Of a stretch of 6,640 bases of DNA, positions 1 through 5,069 are shown piece by piece. Under the pieces are notes generated by a model. The model searched no databases. It saw nothing but the letters and a program-made list of their open reading frames with translations, and was not told the DNA's origin. The stretch's first letter is position 1. The number at the start of each line of letters is the position of its first letter. The translations under genes and the position numbers were made by a program. This DNA is from Campylobacterota bacterium (GTDB lineage: Bacteria; Campylobacterota; Campylobacteria; Campylobacterales; Sulfurovaceae): contig DRQB01000035.1 in assembly GCA_011330645.1 (NCBI GenBank), positions 1 through 6,640 of the forward strand, given 5' to 3'.

Positions 1-875
1 AAGTATTGTATGTGTATGAATTGTCCTTTGAAGTTTATCCAGAATTCTGCCAAGTCTTGATTTCCTGCTTTGAACTCTTCTAGAATACGTATGACTTGAT
101 CAACAGACTTTGGAGGGTGACAGAAGCGTACTTCACGTCCTATGATACCAGCTGAGCGTGGAAAAACTCTATCATCACCACGGTTGTAAAATACCACTTG
201 GTCATGTTCATTGACATAGGTGATGTCTACTGGGAGTATTCTAAAGATGGAGTTTACTTGTTCAGGGGTTAGGTAGCCCTCATCGTAGTGTGTTTTGTCT
301 TCTATGCCAAAAGGGAGTTTACGTTTTTTGGTATCTTGACTTGGGTGAATGTACTCGTCTGCTGGATAAGGGGTAGGGGATTTGTCAAACATCCAGCCTA
401 TCTCTTTGTCTCCTTCTTTAAACTCTTTCCACTCTTCATCTGTGAGCATCTCCATGGCACGGGGGAATAAGCGTTCCTCTTCTACATGCATGATTTGCTC
501 TAAAAATTTAAAGAGTTTTGCAATATTTACATGTATAGACTCAGTATCTTTACTCTCTATAGCTTTTCGAGTTACTTTTACTTGTTCCCGAATCTGGTCA
601 TGAAATGTCCACATACCTTGCGAGGGGCTTGTCCAACCATACTTTTCTAGATAGGGAAAAAGTTGGTTCTCTTTTCGTGTAAAGTGAAGGTCTATTTTTG
701 CTAGTTTTTCAAATACTTCTTTATAAAACACTGTTTGCTCTTGTACATCAATGCTCTCTAGCTGATGCATAAGGTCACGGATATATAAATTCTCTTCTAG
801 GTAGGTACGTACAGGATGCCCATCAGGATACTGTCCTTCAAATGGAGATGTCTCGTTATTTAAAAATTCACTCAT
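1..875 (-). CDS. Hemerythrin (HHE)-PAS domain protein, C-terminus cut by window edge
   Basis: I translated the minus strand from the ATG at 875-873. The frame stays open for 291 residues to the window edge, so the C-terminal end is missing. Residues about 18-145 look like a hemerythrin HHE four-helix domain. Candidate di-iron ligands are His20 (in GHP), His64 and Glu68 (HFTRKE), His92 (WTFHDQ), and His130 and Glu134 (HVEEE). From about 205 onward it resembles the PAS domain found in DUF438 proteins, with the typical CHPPKSVDQVI stretch at 252-262. In that family the usual order is DUF438, hemerythrin, PAS; here the N-terminal DUF438 module is absent, since the hemerythrin domain begins near residue 18. 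No membrane segment or signal peptide is visible, so it is probably cytoplasmic. A role in sensing oxygen, nitric oxide or redox state is inference; the family has no firmly established function that I know of. The start is supported by an AAGG about 9 bases upstream. Confidence 0.85.
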   Translation of the reverse strand, partial: MSEFLNNETSPFEGQYPDGHPVRTYLEENLYIRDLMHQLESIDVQEQTVFYKEVFEKLAKIDLHFTRKENQLFPYLEKYGWTSPSQGMWTFHDQIREQVKVTRKAIESKDTESIHVNIAKLFKFLEQIMHVEEERLFPRAMEMLTDEEWKEFKEGDKEIGWMFDKSPTPYPADEYIHPSQDTKKRKLPFGIEDKTHYDEGYLTPEQVNSIFRILPVDITYVNEHDQVVFYNRGDDRVFPRSAGIIGREVRFCHPPKSVDQVIRILEEFKAGNQDLAEFWINFKGQFIHIQY

Positions 876-898
876 AGGGTTTAGCCTTTTTTGAGAGG

Positions 899-904
899 AG
901 TATA
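899..904 (-). promoter_or_regulatory. Putative -10 box of the hemerythrin-PAS gene
   Basis: Read on the minus strand, TATACT lies here, about 24 bases before the start codon. It would place transcription start near 892, just upstream of an AAGG Shine-Dalgarno at 888-885. No convincing -35 box is seen, which is normal for Campylobacterota housekeeping promoters. This is motif evidence only. Confidence 0.4.
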
Positions 905-993
905 GTTAAAAGATAAATAGATTGGATTGAGGTGTATCAAGATAAATTTAAAGATGAAAATTAAAATTTAACAAAAGATAAAGTTTGCTTAGC

Positions 994-999
994 TAGAAT
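994..999 (+). promoter_or_regulatory. Putative -10 box of slyD
   Basis: TAGAAT lies 28 bases before the slyD ATG and predicts a start near 1006 with a leader of about 22 bases. The leader contains the AGGA Shine-Dalgarno at 1017-1020, seven bases from the ATG. The upstream DNA (905-990) is very AT-rich with no clear -35 box. Apart from the two divergent promoters I see nothing else in the 876-1027 gap. Confidence 0.45.
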
Positions 1000-1027
1000 A
1001 ACACAAATTAAATATTAGGAATACATT

Positions 1028-1540
1028 ATGGCAATTGAAGCACAAAACTCTGTAGTAGGCATCGAGTACGAAGTAAAAGAAGCAGGAACTGACGCAGTAG
1101 TAGACACAAACAAAGGTGGTCAGCCACTAGAGTTTATCATGGGAAAAGGTCAGATTATTCCTGGTCTTGAAAATGCACTTGTTGGTATGAACGAGGGTGA
1201 AAGCGGAGACATTATGGTTAAAGCTGCAGATGCATATGGTGATGTAAACCCAGAAGCAATGCAAACACTTCCAAAAGAGCAATTTGAAGGTGTAGATCTT
1301 GTAGAAGGTATGACACTTTATGGTCAAGGTGAAGATGGTCAAACTGTACAAGTAACAGTAAAATCATTTGATGATAAAGAAGTAAACGTAGACTTTAACC
1401 ACCCATTGGCTGGTAAAGACTTGATGTTCTCTGTCACTGTACTTAGCGAAAGAGCTGCAACAGAAGATGAAATCTCTTCAGGTGTTGTTGGTGGGGCTGC
1501 TGAAGGTGAATCATGTGGAACAGGCTGCGGCTGCCACTAA
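1028..1540 (+). CDS. slyD: SlyD-like FKBP-type peptidyl-prolyl cis-trans isomerase
   Basis: The product is 170 residues. SlyD proteins catalyse prolyl isomerisation, act as cytoplasmic chaperones and bind nickel or zinc, delivering nickel to hydrogenase maturation in several bacteria. The split FKBP fold is visible: residues 1-70 include GQPLEFIMGKGQIIPGLE at 31-48 and end in AADAYG at 66-71. The insert-in-flap chaperone domain follows at about 72-122. The fold then returns with NHPLAGKDLMFSVTVLS at 124-140, where NHPLAGK is a SlyD signature. The C-terminal tail is short and ends in CGTGCGCH (163-170), with three cysteines and a terminal histidine. It is much less histidine-rich than the E. 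coli tail but still suited to metal binding. The start is set by AGGA seven bases upstream. The gene appears to be a single transcription unit, divergent from the hemerythrin-PAS gene. Nickel delivery here is inferred from the family. Confidence 0.93.
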   Translation: MAIEAQNSVVGIEYEVKEAGTDAVVDTNKGGQPLEFIMGKGQIIPGLENALVGMNEGESGDIMVKAADAYGDVNPEAMQTLPKEQFEGVDLVEGMTLYGQGEDGQTVQVTVKSFDDKEVNVDFNHPLAGKDLMFSVTVLSERAATEDEISSGVVGGAAEGESCGTGCGCH

Positions 1541-1548
1541 TAGCTTTA

Positions 1549-1566
1549 TTTCACTATATCTTTTAC
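1549..1566 (+). repeat. 18-bp direct repeat, copy 1
   Basis: The sequence TTTCACTATATCTTTTAC begins eight bases after the slyD stop codon and recurs exactly at 1712-1729. The flanking base differs on both sides of the two copies, so the identity is exactly 18 bp. The copies are 163 bp apart, start to start. Confidence 0.85.
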
Positions 1567-1589
1567 CGAATGGCTTTGTTCCGTTCGGT
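1565..1589 (+). other. Stable 9-bp hairpin downstream of slyD
   Basis: ACCGAATGG (1565-1573) pairs with CCGTTCGGT (1581-1589) around the 7-base loop CTTTGTT. All nine positions pair, one as a T-G (U-G) wobble. There is no T-run after it, so it may protect the slyD mRNA 3' end or be part of the repeat element, rather than act as an intrinsic terminator. Confidence 0.6.
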
Positions 1590-1632
1590 CATGTACTAAA
1601 ATGTACACTCCCTCACTCCACTCACGCCGTTA

Positions 1633-1651
1633 GGCAAAATCTATAGTAAAC
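1633..1651 (-). repeat. Imperfect inverted copy of the 18-bp repeat
   Basis: On the minus strand this reads GTTTACTATAGATTTTGCC. It matches 14 of 19 positions of the sequence at 1549-1567, including the ACTATA core and TTTT. The pair 1549-1567 and 1633-1651 thus forms imperfect terminal inverted repeats around a section of about 103 bp. Confidence 0.5.
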
Positions 1652-1711
1652 TAAAACAATTAAACTTTTTTTCGTGCACCAAATCTAGCAACAACTAAAG
1701 CGAAACACGTT

Positions 1712-1729
1712 TTTCACTATATCTTTTAC
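1712..1729 (+). repeat. 18-bp direct repeat, copy 2
   Basis: This is an exact copy of 1549-1566. It lies 49 bases before the TATAAT box of the nuclease gene, so besides marking an element boundary it could be a regulator-binding site for that promoter. Confidence 0.85.
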
Positions 1730-1778
1730 AAAAATATGACAATTTGGCATATTTTTATATCTTCTTACAAATTCTAAC

Positions 1779-1784
1779 TATAAT
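1779..1784 (+). promoter_or_regulatory. TATAAT -10 box placed for a leaderless transcript
   Basis: A perfect TATAAT ends six bases before the ATG at 1791. Transcription usually starts about seven bases after the box, so the mRNA would begin at or next to the A of the start codon. No Shine-Dalgarno is present between 1760 and 1790, which fits leaderless translation. No -35 box is seen at normal spacing; a TTGGCA at 1744-1749 is 29 bp away and so too far. Confidence 0.55.
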
Positions 1785-1790
1785 ACCACT

Positions 1791-2297
1791 ATGACAAACG
1801 ATACAACACTGCAAATACAATCTATAGCTTTACTTGTACTCTTTTTATTGGTCTTTCTTTACCAGATAAGAAGATTTTTTAAAAGGTTTAGAAATAGGTC
1901 TTTACTCAAACGTAATAGAACACTTAAAAAGCTAAAACGACTTTCATGGGATGATTTTGAACTTTTGAGTATGGAACTCTTTTCTAAGATGGGATGGGAA
2001 GTCACTGGTAATGAAAAAAAGGGTGCAGATGGTGGGGTAGATATCTGGATGCAGAAAAAGTCATGGAGCAAAAAAAATATCTCTGCTATTGGTCAGTGTA
2101 AACGTTATGATGATGCGCTTGTTACTATTAAAGTCATACGCGAAATGTATGGGTTAATGCATGAGTATAATGTTGATGAGGTCTATGTTATTACAAGTAG
2201 CCGTTTTACGAAAGAGTGTTATCCTTTTGTCGAAGGAAAACCTATGACATTGATAGACGGAGAGAGTCTAGTAAAACTGATATCTAAATATAGTTAA
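1791..2297 (+). CDS. Membrane-anchored Mrr-type restriction endonuclease-like protein
   Basis: The product is 168 residues. Residues about 11-26 (SIALLVLFLLVFLYQI) form one strongly hydrophobic helix. A very basic stretch at 27-50 follows, so by the positive-inside rule the C-terminal part should face the cytoplasm. Residues about 51-165 resemble the Mrr catalytic domain, a PD-(D/E)xK nuclease fold. SWDDFELLSMELFSKMGWEV leads into GADGGVDIW (78-86), then GQCKRY (101-106). The likely catalytic set is Glu62, Asp84 (with Asp80 nearby) and the Gln102-x-Lys104 pair in the usual Mrr QxK form. Known Mrr-family members cut modified or foreign DNA, but the target here is unknown. No methyltransferase or other restriction subunit is adjacent. 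The ATG at 1791 has no Shine-Dalgarno, only a TATAAT six bases upstream. A 38-bp gap separates it from the next gene. The nuclease fold is fairly sure; its role is not. Confidence 0.82.
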   Translation: MTNDTTLQIQSIALLVLFLLVFLYQIRRFFKRFRNRSLLKRNRTLKKLKRLSWDDFELLSMELFSKMGWEVTGNEKKGADGGVDIWMQKKSWSKKNISAIGQCKRYDDALVTIKVIREMYGLMHEYNVDEVYVITSSRFTKECYPFVEGKPMTLIDGESLVKLISKYS

Positions 2298-2323
2298 GAA
2301 AGATATTTATTAAGATTTCACAG

Positions 2324-2329
2324 TATAAT
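2324..2329 (+). promoter_or_regulatory. Second TATAAT -10 box placed for a leaderless transcript
   Basis: A perfect TATAAT again ends exactly six bases before the ATG, here at 2336, and again no Shine-Dalgarno is present in the preceding 35 bases. The arrangement copies that of the nuclease gene. No -35 box is recognisable. It implies the oxygenase-like gene has its own promoter, although read-through from the nuclease gene is also possible. Confidence 0.5.
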
Positions 2330-2335
2330 GATTGT

Positions 2336-3202
2336 ATGAAATGTACAATTGATAAAATCCCATTATCAGAAATGAGCTATGATACATTTGTGACACTGTA
2401 TTTACTCCCTGAGAAACCACTCATCATTACAGGTGTAGATAGTGCTCATGCAAATGGAATCACAAGTGAACATGTAAAAAATCTTTTTCAAGATGAGTCA
2501 AAAAAAAGTATTGGTTGGTATGATGCACCTCTAAATCCTAGCGATAAAGCAATCCCTTCTTTTCTTCATGATGTTCTTGCACGAGAAGATATGTCAGTAA
2601 GACCTTTACCTATGCGCCTTTTTATGCAACCTAATGGACATAAAACCCTTTATCATTATGATGGGAACAGCTTACATGGGTTTAACCTACAAATGAAAGG
2701 GAAAAAACGTTGGTGCCTCATTTCTCCACATACTCCACTTACTTCTGCACCATTGATGTTTGTTTCACTAGTCGGCAAAAATTTTGTACCAGATGCAGAG
2801 TACTATGATTATTATGAGTTTGAAACCGTAGCTGGAGAAATGCTTTTTTTACCACGTTATTGGATACATAGTGTATCTACACAAGCAGAAGAAAATATTA
2901 ATTATAATTGGGTAGTGACACCTACTTTCCCCCATAAAACTTCTCCTTTGGGACGCCGAGAGAGTGAGTTACTTTTTTTACGCAAAAAAATCCCCTTTCT
3001 GAACCGATTTTTAGTTGATTCTTATGGTGAATATGGTGGTGCAGGGGAATCTATCGTTGAAGAGTACATTAAAGATGTAGGATACATACGTATGTGTACT
3101 CGTATATGTAAAGAGATAAGTACTCTTCCCAAGACGCTTTTTTTAATGAAAGAAATTAAATCTATGGCTTCTGAATTTGAAGAAAATAATTTTAAAGTCT
3201 AA
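2336..3202 (+). CDS. JmjC/cupin-like putative Fe(II)/2-oxoglutarate oxygenase
   Basis: The product is 288 residues. The middle resembles the bacterial JmjC-like (Cupin_8) family, whose members use Fe(II) and 2-oxoglutarate to hydroxylate proteins or small molecules. An HxD metal motif is at His107-Tyr-Asp109 (LYHYDGNS). It is followed by the family-typical FNLQMKGKKRWCLISP (116-131). The distal metal-binding histidine is His178 in AGEMLFLPRYWIHSVS (166-181), so the iron triad His107/Asp109/His178 appears complete. Which residue binds 2-oxoglutarate is not clear. Residues 1-90 form the usual N-terminal part of such proteins, including PLIITGV at 28-34. Residues about 200-288 form a charged C-terminal extension I do not recognise. 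No signal peptide or membrane segment is seen. The ATG at 2336 is used because it follows TATAAT by six bases and the fold needs this N-terminus. The substrate is unknown. The gene converges on the rubredoxin gene with only 3 bp between stop codons. Confidence 0.8.
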   Translation: MKCTIDKIPLSEMSYDTFVTLYLLPEKPLIITGVDSAHANGITSEHVKNLFQDESKKSIGWYDAPLNPSDKAIPSFLHDVLAREDMSVRPLPMRLFMQPNGHKTLYHYDGNSLHGFNLQMKGKKRWCLISPHTPLTSAPLMFVSLVGKNFVPDAEYYDYYEFETVAGEMLFLPRYWIHSVSTQAEENINYNWVVTPTFPHKTSPLGRRESELLFLRKKIPFLNRFLVDSYGEYGGAGESIVEEYIKDVGYIRMCTRICKEISTLPKTLFLMKEIKSMASEFEENNFKV

Positions 3203-3205
3203 GTA

Positions 3206-3373
3206 TTAGGGGTTGTAGATTTCAAAATCATCTTTTTTAACACCACAGTCTGGGCATTCCCAATCATCAGGGATATCTTCAAAGGCTGTGCCTGGGGCTA
3301 TACCACCATCAGGGTCTCCCACTTCTGGATCATAGATGTACTCACAAACTATACAAATGTACTTTTGACTCAT
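3206..3373 (-). CDS. Rubredoxin
   Basis: This is a 55-residue one-iron electron carrier of normal length for the family, acting in the cytoplasm. The iron is held by four cysteines, all present: Cys7 and Cys10 in YICIVCEYIYDP, and Cys40 and Cys43 in DDWECPDCGVKKDDF. The GDPDGGIAPGTAFEDIPDDW stretch (19-38) is a classic rubredoxin core. Rubredoxins commonly feed electrons to oxygen- or peroxide-reducing enzymes in microaerophiles and anaerobes; the partner here is not shown by the neighbourhood. The ATG at 3373 is chosen because an AAAGGAG Shine-Dalgarno lies six bases upstream and the rubredoxin fold starts there. A longer reading from 3439 would add 22 unrelated residues and run into fabD. 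The gene is transcribed divergently from fabD. Confidence 0.96.
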   Translation of the reverse strand: MSQKYICIVCEYIYDPEVGDPDGGIAPGTAFEDIPDDWECPDCGVKKDDFEIYNP

Positions 3374-3379
3374 CTTAAA

Positions 3380-3386
3380 CTCCTTT
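3380..3386 (-). promoter_or_regulatory. Ribosome binding site fixing the rubredoxin start
   Basis: On the minus strand this reads AAAGGAG, six bases before the ATG at 3373. It is the strongest Shine-Dalgarno in the window, and it decides against the longer open frame that starts at 3439. Confidence 0.85.
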
Positions 3387-3395
3387 AGGTAAAAT

Positions 3396-3412
3396 GTTAT
3401 ACTTATTTTATA
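3396..3412 (-). promoter_or_regulatory. Putative rubredoxin promoter -10 region
   Basis: On the minus strand two candidate -10 boxes occur: TATAAA (3412-3407) and TATAAC (3401-3396). Either would give a short leader containing the AAAGGAG site. They lie within the same AT-rich stretch as the fabD promoter, so the two divergent promoters overlap. Confidence 0.35.
3398..3403 (+). promoter_or_regulatory. Putative extended -10 promoter of the fabD operon
   Basis: TATACT is preceded by TGT (3395-3397), giving an extended -10 (TGN-TATACT), a common form in Campylobacterota. Transcription would start near 3410, leaving a leader of about 19 bases with AAAAGGA at 3417-3423, five bases from the ATG. 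A second box, TATACA at 3409-3414, would start transcription inside that Shine-Dalgarno and is less likely. Confidence 0.5.
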
Positions 3413-3428
3413 CAACAAAAGGACGCGT

Positions 3429-4367
3429 ATGTCAATCAAGTGTGCATTTTTATTTCCAGGGCAAGGGTCACAAGCTCAAGGGATGGGGCAAGATTTTTTT
3501 AATCAATCAGATATAGCAAAGCAAATGGTATTGGATGCGAGCAAAAGAACAGGGATAGACTTTGAAAACCTTCTTTTTGAAGAGAATGACAAGCTAGGAC
3601 AGACAGAGTATACACAACCAGCTATTTTGCTTGTAGGGGCGATGGCACATAGACTCTTCACTGATGCAACAAACATTAAACCTGCACTTACTATGGGACA
3701 CTCTTTAGGTGAATTCACTGCACTTGTAGCCTCAGGTGCGTTAGATGCCATTGATGCAGTAGAACTTGTAAATCTTAGAGGGCAACTTATGGCAGAGGCA
3801 TGTTCTAAACAAGAAGTAGGGATGATGGTATCACTAGGGCTTTCTGATGAAGCAGTAGAAGCGTTGTGTGCGACACAAAGAGATGCTGGACTTCAAGTAT
3901 GGGCAGTGAATTACAATGCCGATGGACAGATTGTTATCGCTGGGATTAAAAAAGATTTAGAGTTACTCGCACCGATGGTAAAAGAAGCAGGGGCAAAAAG
4001 AGCGATGTTGCTTGATATGTCTGTGGCGTCTCACTGTCCACTGCTTGAGTCTGCATCTGCACCACTGGAAGCAAAACTTCAAGAGATGTTAAAAGATGAC
4101 TTTATCGCACCGGTGATTTCTAATGTTACAGCAAAAGCATATAACACTAAAGCAGAAGCATTAGCGTTACTTCCACAACAACTTGTGAAGCCTGTACTCT
4201 ATAAGCATTCTATGGCTAACATCGATGATGAGGTAGATTGTTATATAGAGTTTGGGCATGGGAATGTCTTAAAAGGGCTTAACCGTAAAGCAACAAAAAA
4301 GCCCCATTTTAATGTCTCTGATATGGCTTCATTGGAAGCAACTATTGCTGCAATTAAAGAGCTTTAA
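3429..4367 (+). CDS. fabD: Malonyl-CoA:ACP transacylase FabD
   Basis: The product is 312 residues, the usual FabD length. It moves the malonyl group from malonyl-CoA to acyl carrier protein, supplying the extender for type II fatty-acid synthesis in the cytoplasm. The N-terminal FLFPGQGSQAQGMG (7-20) is the family signature. The nucleophile is Ser92 in MGHSLGEFTALVASG (89-103). Arg117 (NLRGQLM), which binds the malonyl carboxylate, and His202 (SVASHCPLL), the catalytic base, are both present at the positions expected from E. coli FabD. GHGNVLKGL (276-284) is the usual C-terminal motif. The start has AAAAGGA five bases upstream. The gene is first in the operon and its stop overlaps the mtnN start by one base (TAATG), which suggests translational coupling. 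No other fatty-acid gene is in view. Confidence 0.97.
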   Translation: MSIKCAFLFPGQGSQAQGMGQDFFNQSDIAKQMVLDASKRTGIDFENLLFEENDKLGQTEYTQPAILLVGAMAHRLFTDATNIKPALTMGHSLGEFTALVASGALDAIDAVELVNLRGQLMAEACSKQEVGMMVSLGLSDEAVEALCATQRDAGLQVWAVNYNADGQIVIAGIKKDLELLAPMVKEAGAKRAMLLDMSVASHCPLLESASAPLEAKLQEMLKDDFIAPVISNVTAKAYNTKAEALALLPQQLVKPVLYKHSMANIDDEVDCYIEFGHGNVLKGLNRKATKKPHFNVSDMASLEATIAAIKEL

Positions 4368-5062
4368 TGTCTAAAATTGCCATTATGGGGGCCATGCCTG
4401 AAGAGATAGAACCTCTGATAAGTAAATTAGATAATGTTGAAACCATGTTGTATGGTGCCAATACCTATTATGAAGGTTCTTATCATGGGCAAGAAGTAGT
4501 GATTGCCTATTCTAAAATTGGTAAAGTGTTTGCCACACTAACAGCTACGATGCTTATAGAAAAATTTGGTTGTGATATGTTATTGTTTTCTGGTGTGGCA
4601 GGTGCTATTTCAGATAAACTGAAAATTGGTGACCTTATTATCGCTGATGGACTTTGTCAACATGATTTGGACATTACGGCTTTTGGACATCCTTTTGGAT
4701 ATGTACCAGAGGGAGAAGTGTGTATTCCTTCAGATGTTACACTTCGAAATATCGCAAAAGAAGTTGCTAAAGAAAAAGGTTTGATTCTCAAAGAAGGTAT
4801 TATCGCTACAGGTGATCAGTTTGTAGCAAATGCAGAGCGCAAGGATTGGATAGGTACTACTTTTAATGCCGATGCTTTAGAGATGGAAGGGGCTTCTGTT
4901 GCGGTAGTCTGTTCTTCTTTAAATGTACCATTTTTCATATTGCGTGCCATCAGTGATAGTGCCGATATGGATGCAAGTTTTAATTTTGATGAGTTTCTGG
5001 AGTCATCAGCAAAAGTATCAGCAGATTTCATACTTAGTATGGTCGAAGCAATTAAAAAGTAG
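4367..5062 (+). CDS. mtnN: 5'-methylthioadenosine/S-adenosylhomocysteine nucleosidase
   Basis: The product is 231 residues, the normal family length. The enzyme removes adenine from methylthioadenosine, S-adenosylhomocysteine and 5'-deoxyadenosine, which recycles methyl-cycle waste and yields the autoinducer-2 precursor. In Helicobacter and Campylobacter relatives the same enzyme also hydrolyses 6-amino-6-deoxyfutalosine in the menaquinone pathway; that second role here is inferred from the likely lineage. The sequence shows IAIMGAMPEEIEPL (4-17) with catalytic Glu12, FSGVAGA (74-80), ATGDQF (147-152), the ribose-binding Met173-Glu174 in ALEMEGASVA, and the acid Asp197 in RAISDSAD. These match the E. 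coli enzyme residue for residue in number. It overlaps fabD by one base and has a weak AAAGAG five bases before its ATG. ttcA follows after 7 bp. Confidence 0.96.
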   Translation: MSKIAIMGAMPEEIEPLISKLDNVETMLYGANTYYEGSYHGQEVVIAYSKIGKVFATLTATMLIEKFGCDMLLFSGVAGAISDKLKIGDLIIADGLCQHDLDITAFGHPFGYVPEGEVCIPSDVTLRNIAKEVAKEKGLILKEGIIATGDQFVANAERKDWIGTTFNADALEMEGASVAVVCSSLNVPFFILRAISDSADMDASFNFDEFLESSAKVSADFILSMVEAIKK

Positions 5063-5064
5063 GA
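5061..5064 (+). promoter_or_regulatory. Ribosome binding site pointing to a TTG start for ttcA
   Basis: AGGA, partly overlapping the mtnN stop codon, lies five bases before the in-frame TTG at 5070. The next in-frame ATG at 5112 has no Shine-Dalgarno upstream. This site is the main reason for choosing TTG. Confidence 0.65.
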
Positions 5065-5069
5065 AAATT

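Larger units (their letters stand above)
1541..1790. other. 250-bp non-coding region with a repeat element
   Basis: This gap between slyD and the Mrr-type nuclease gene shows no plausible coding sequence. It contains an exact 18-bp direct repeat (1549-1566 and 1712-1729), an imperfect inverted copy of the same sequence (1633-1651), a strong hairpin (1565-1589), a weaker hairpin TGTAC/GTACA (1592-1596 with 1603-1607) and a GCC/GGC mini-hairpin (1626-1635). It also has three CACTC pentamers (1606-1610, 1614-1618, 1619-1623). The section 1549-1651 is therefore bounded by imperfect inverted ends, like a small non-autonomous element or a REP-type repeat. The last 60 bases are AT-rich promoter DNA for the nuclease gene. 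No T-run follows the main hairpin, so a classical slyD terminator is not evident. Confidence 0.6.

Noticed and set aside
1127..1351. Minus-strand open frame inside slyD
   Set aside because: It lies wholly within a clearly conserved coding gene, has no recognisable motif and is explained as a shadow frame.
1565..1607. Intrinsic terminator for slyD
   Set aside because: The 9-bp hairpin is strong but is followed by CATGTACTAAAATG with no T-run, so it lacks the second half of an intrinsic terminator.
1541..1790. CRISPR array or tRNA gene in the intergenic region
   Set aside because: There are only two direct copies of the 18-mer, with a 145-bp interval, and no cloverleaf or regularly spaced repeats.
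2328..2339. Tiny frame ATG ATT GTA TGA overlapping the oxygenase start
   Set aside because: The ATG is part of the TATAAT box and the peptide is three residues. It is probably chance, although it overlaps the real start.
2844..2989. Runs of seven T or A in the oxygenase gene (and eight A near 2070 in the nuclease gene) as phase-variation switches
   Set aside because: Such A/T runs are expected in AT-rich DNA. Known switches in this lineage are mostly long G/C tracts, and none are present here.
3374..3439. N-terminal extension of rubredoxin to an ATG at 3439
   Set aside because: The extra 22 residues are hydrophobic and unlike any rubredoxin, they overlap the fabD start, and an excellent AAAGGAG site marks the start at 3373.
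4923..5069. ttcA start at 4923 inside mtnN
   Set aside because: It would overlap mtnN by 140 bases, and the added residues do not resemble TtcA. The AGGA-TTG pair at 5061-5072 is a better start.
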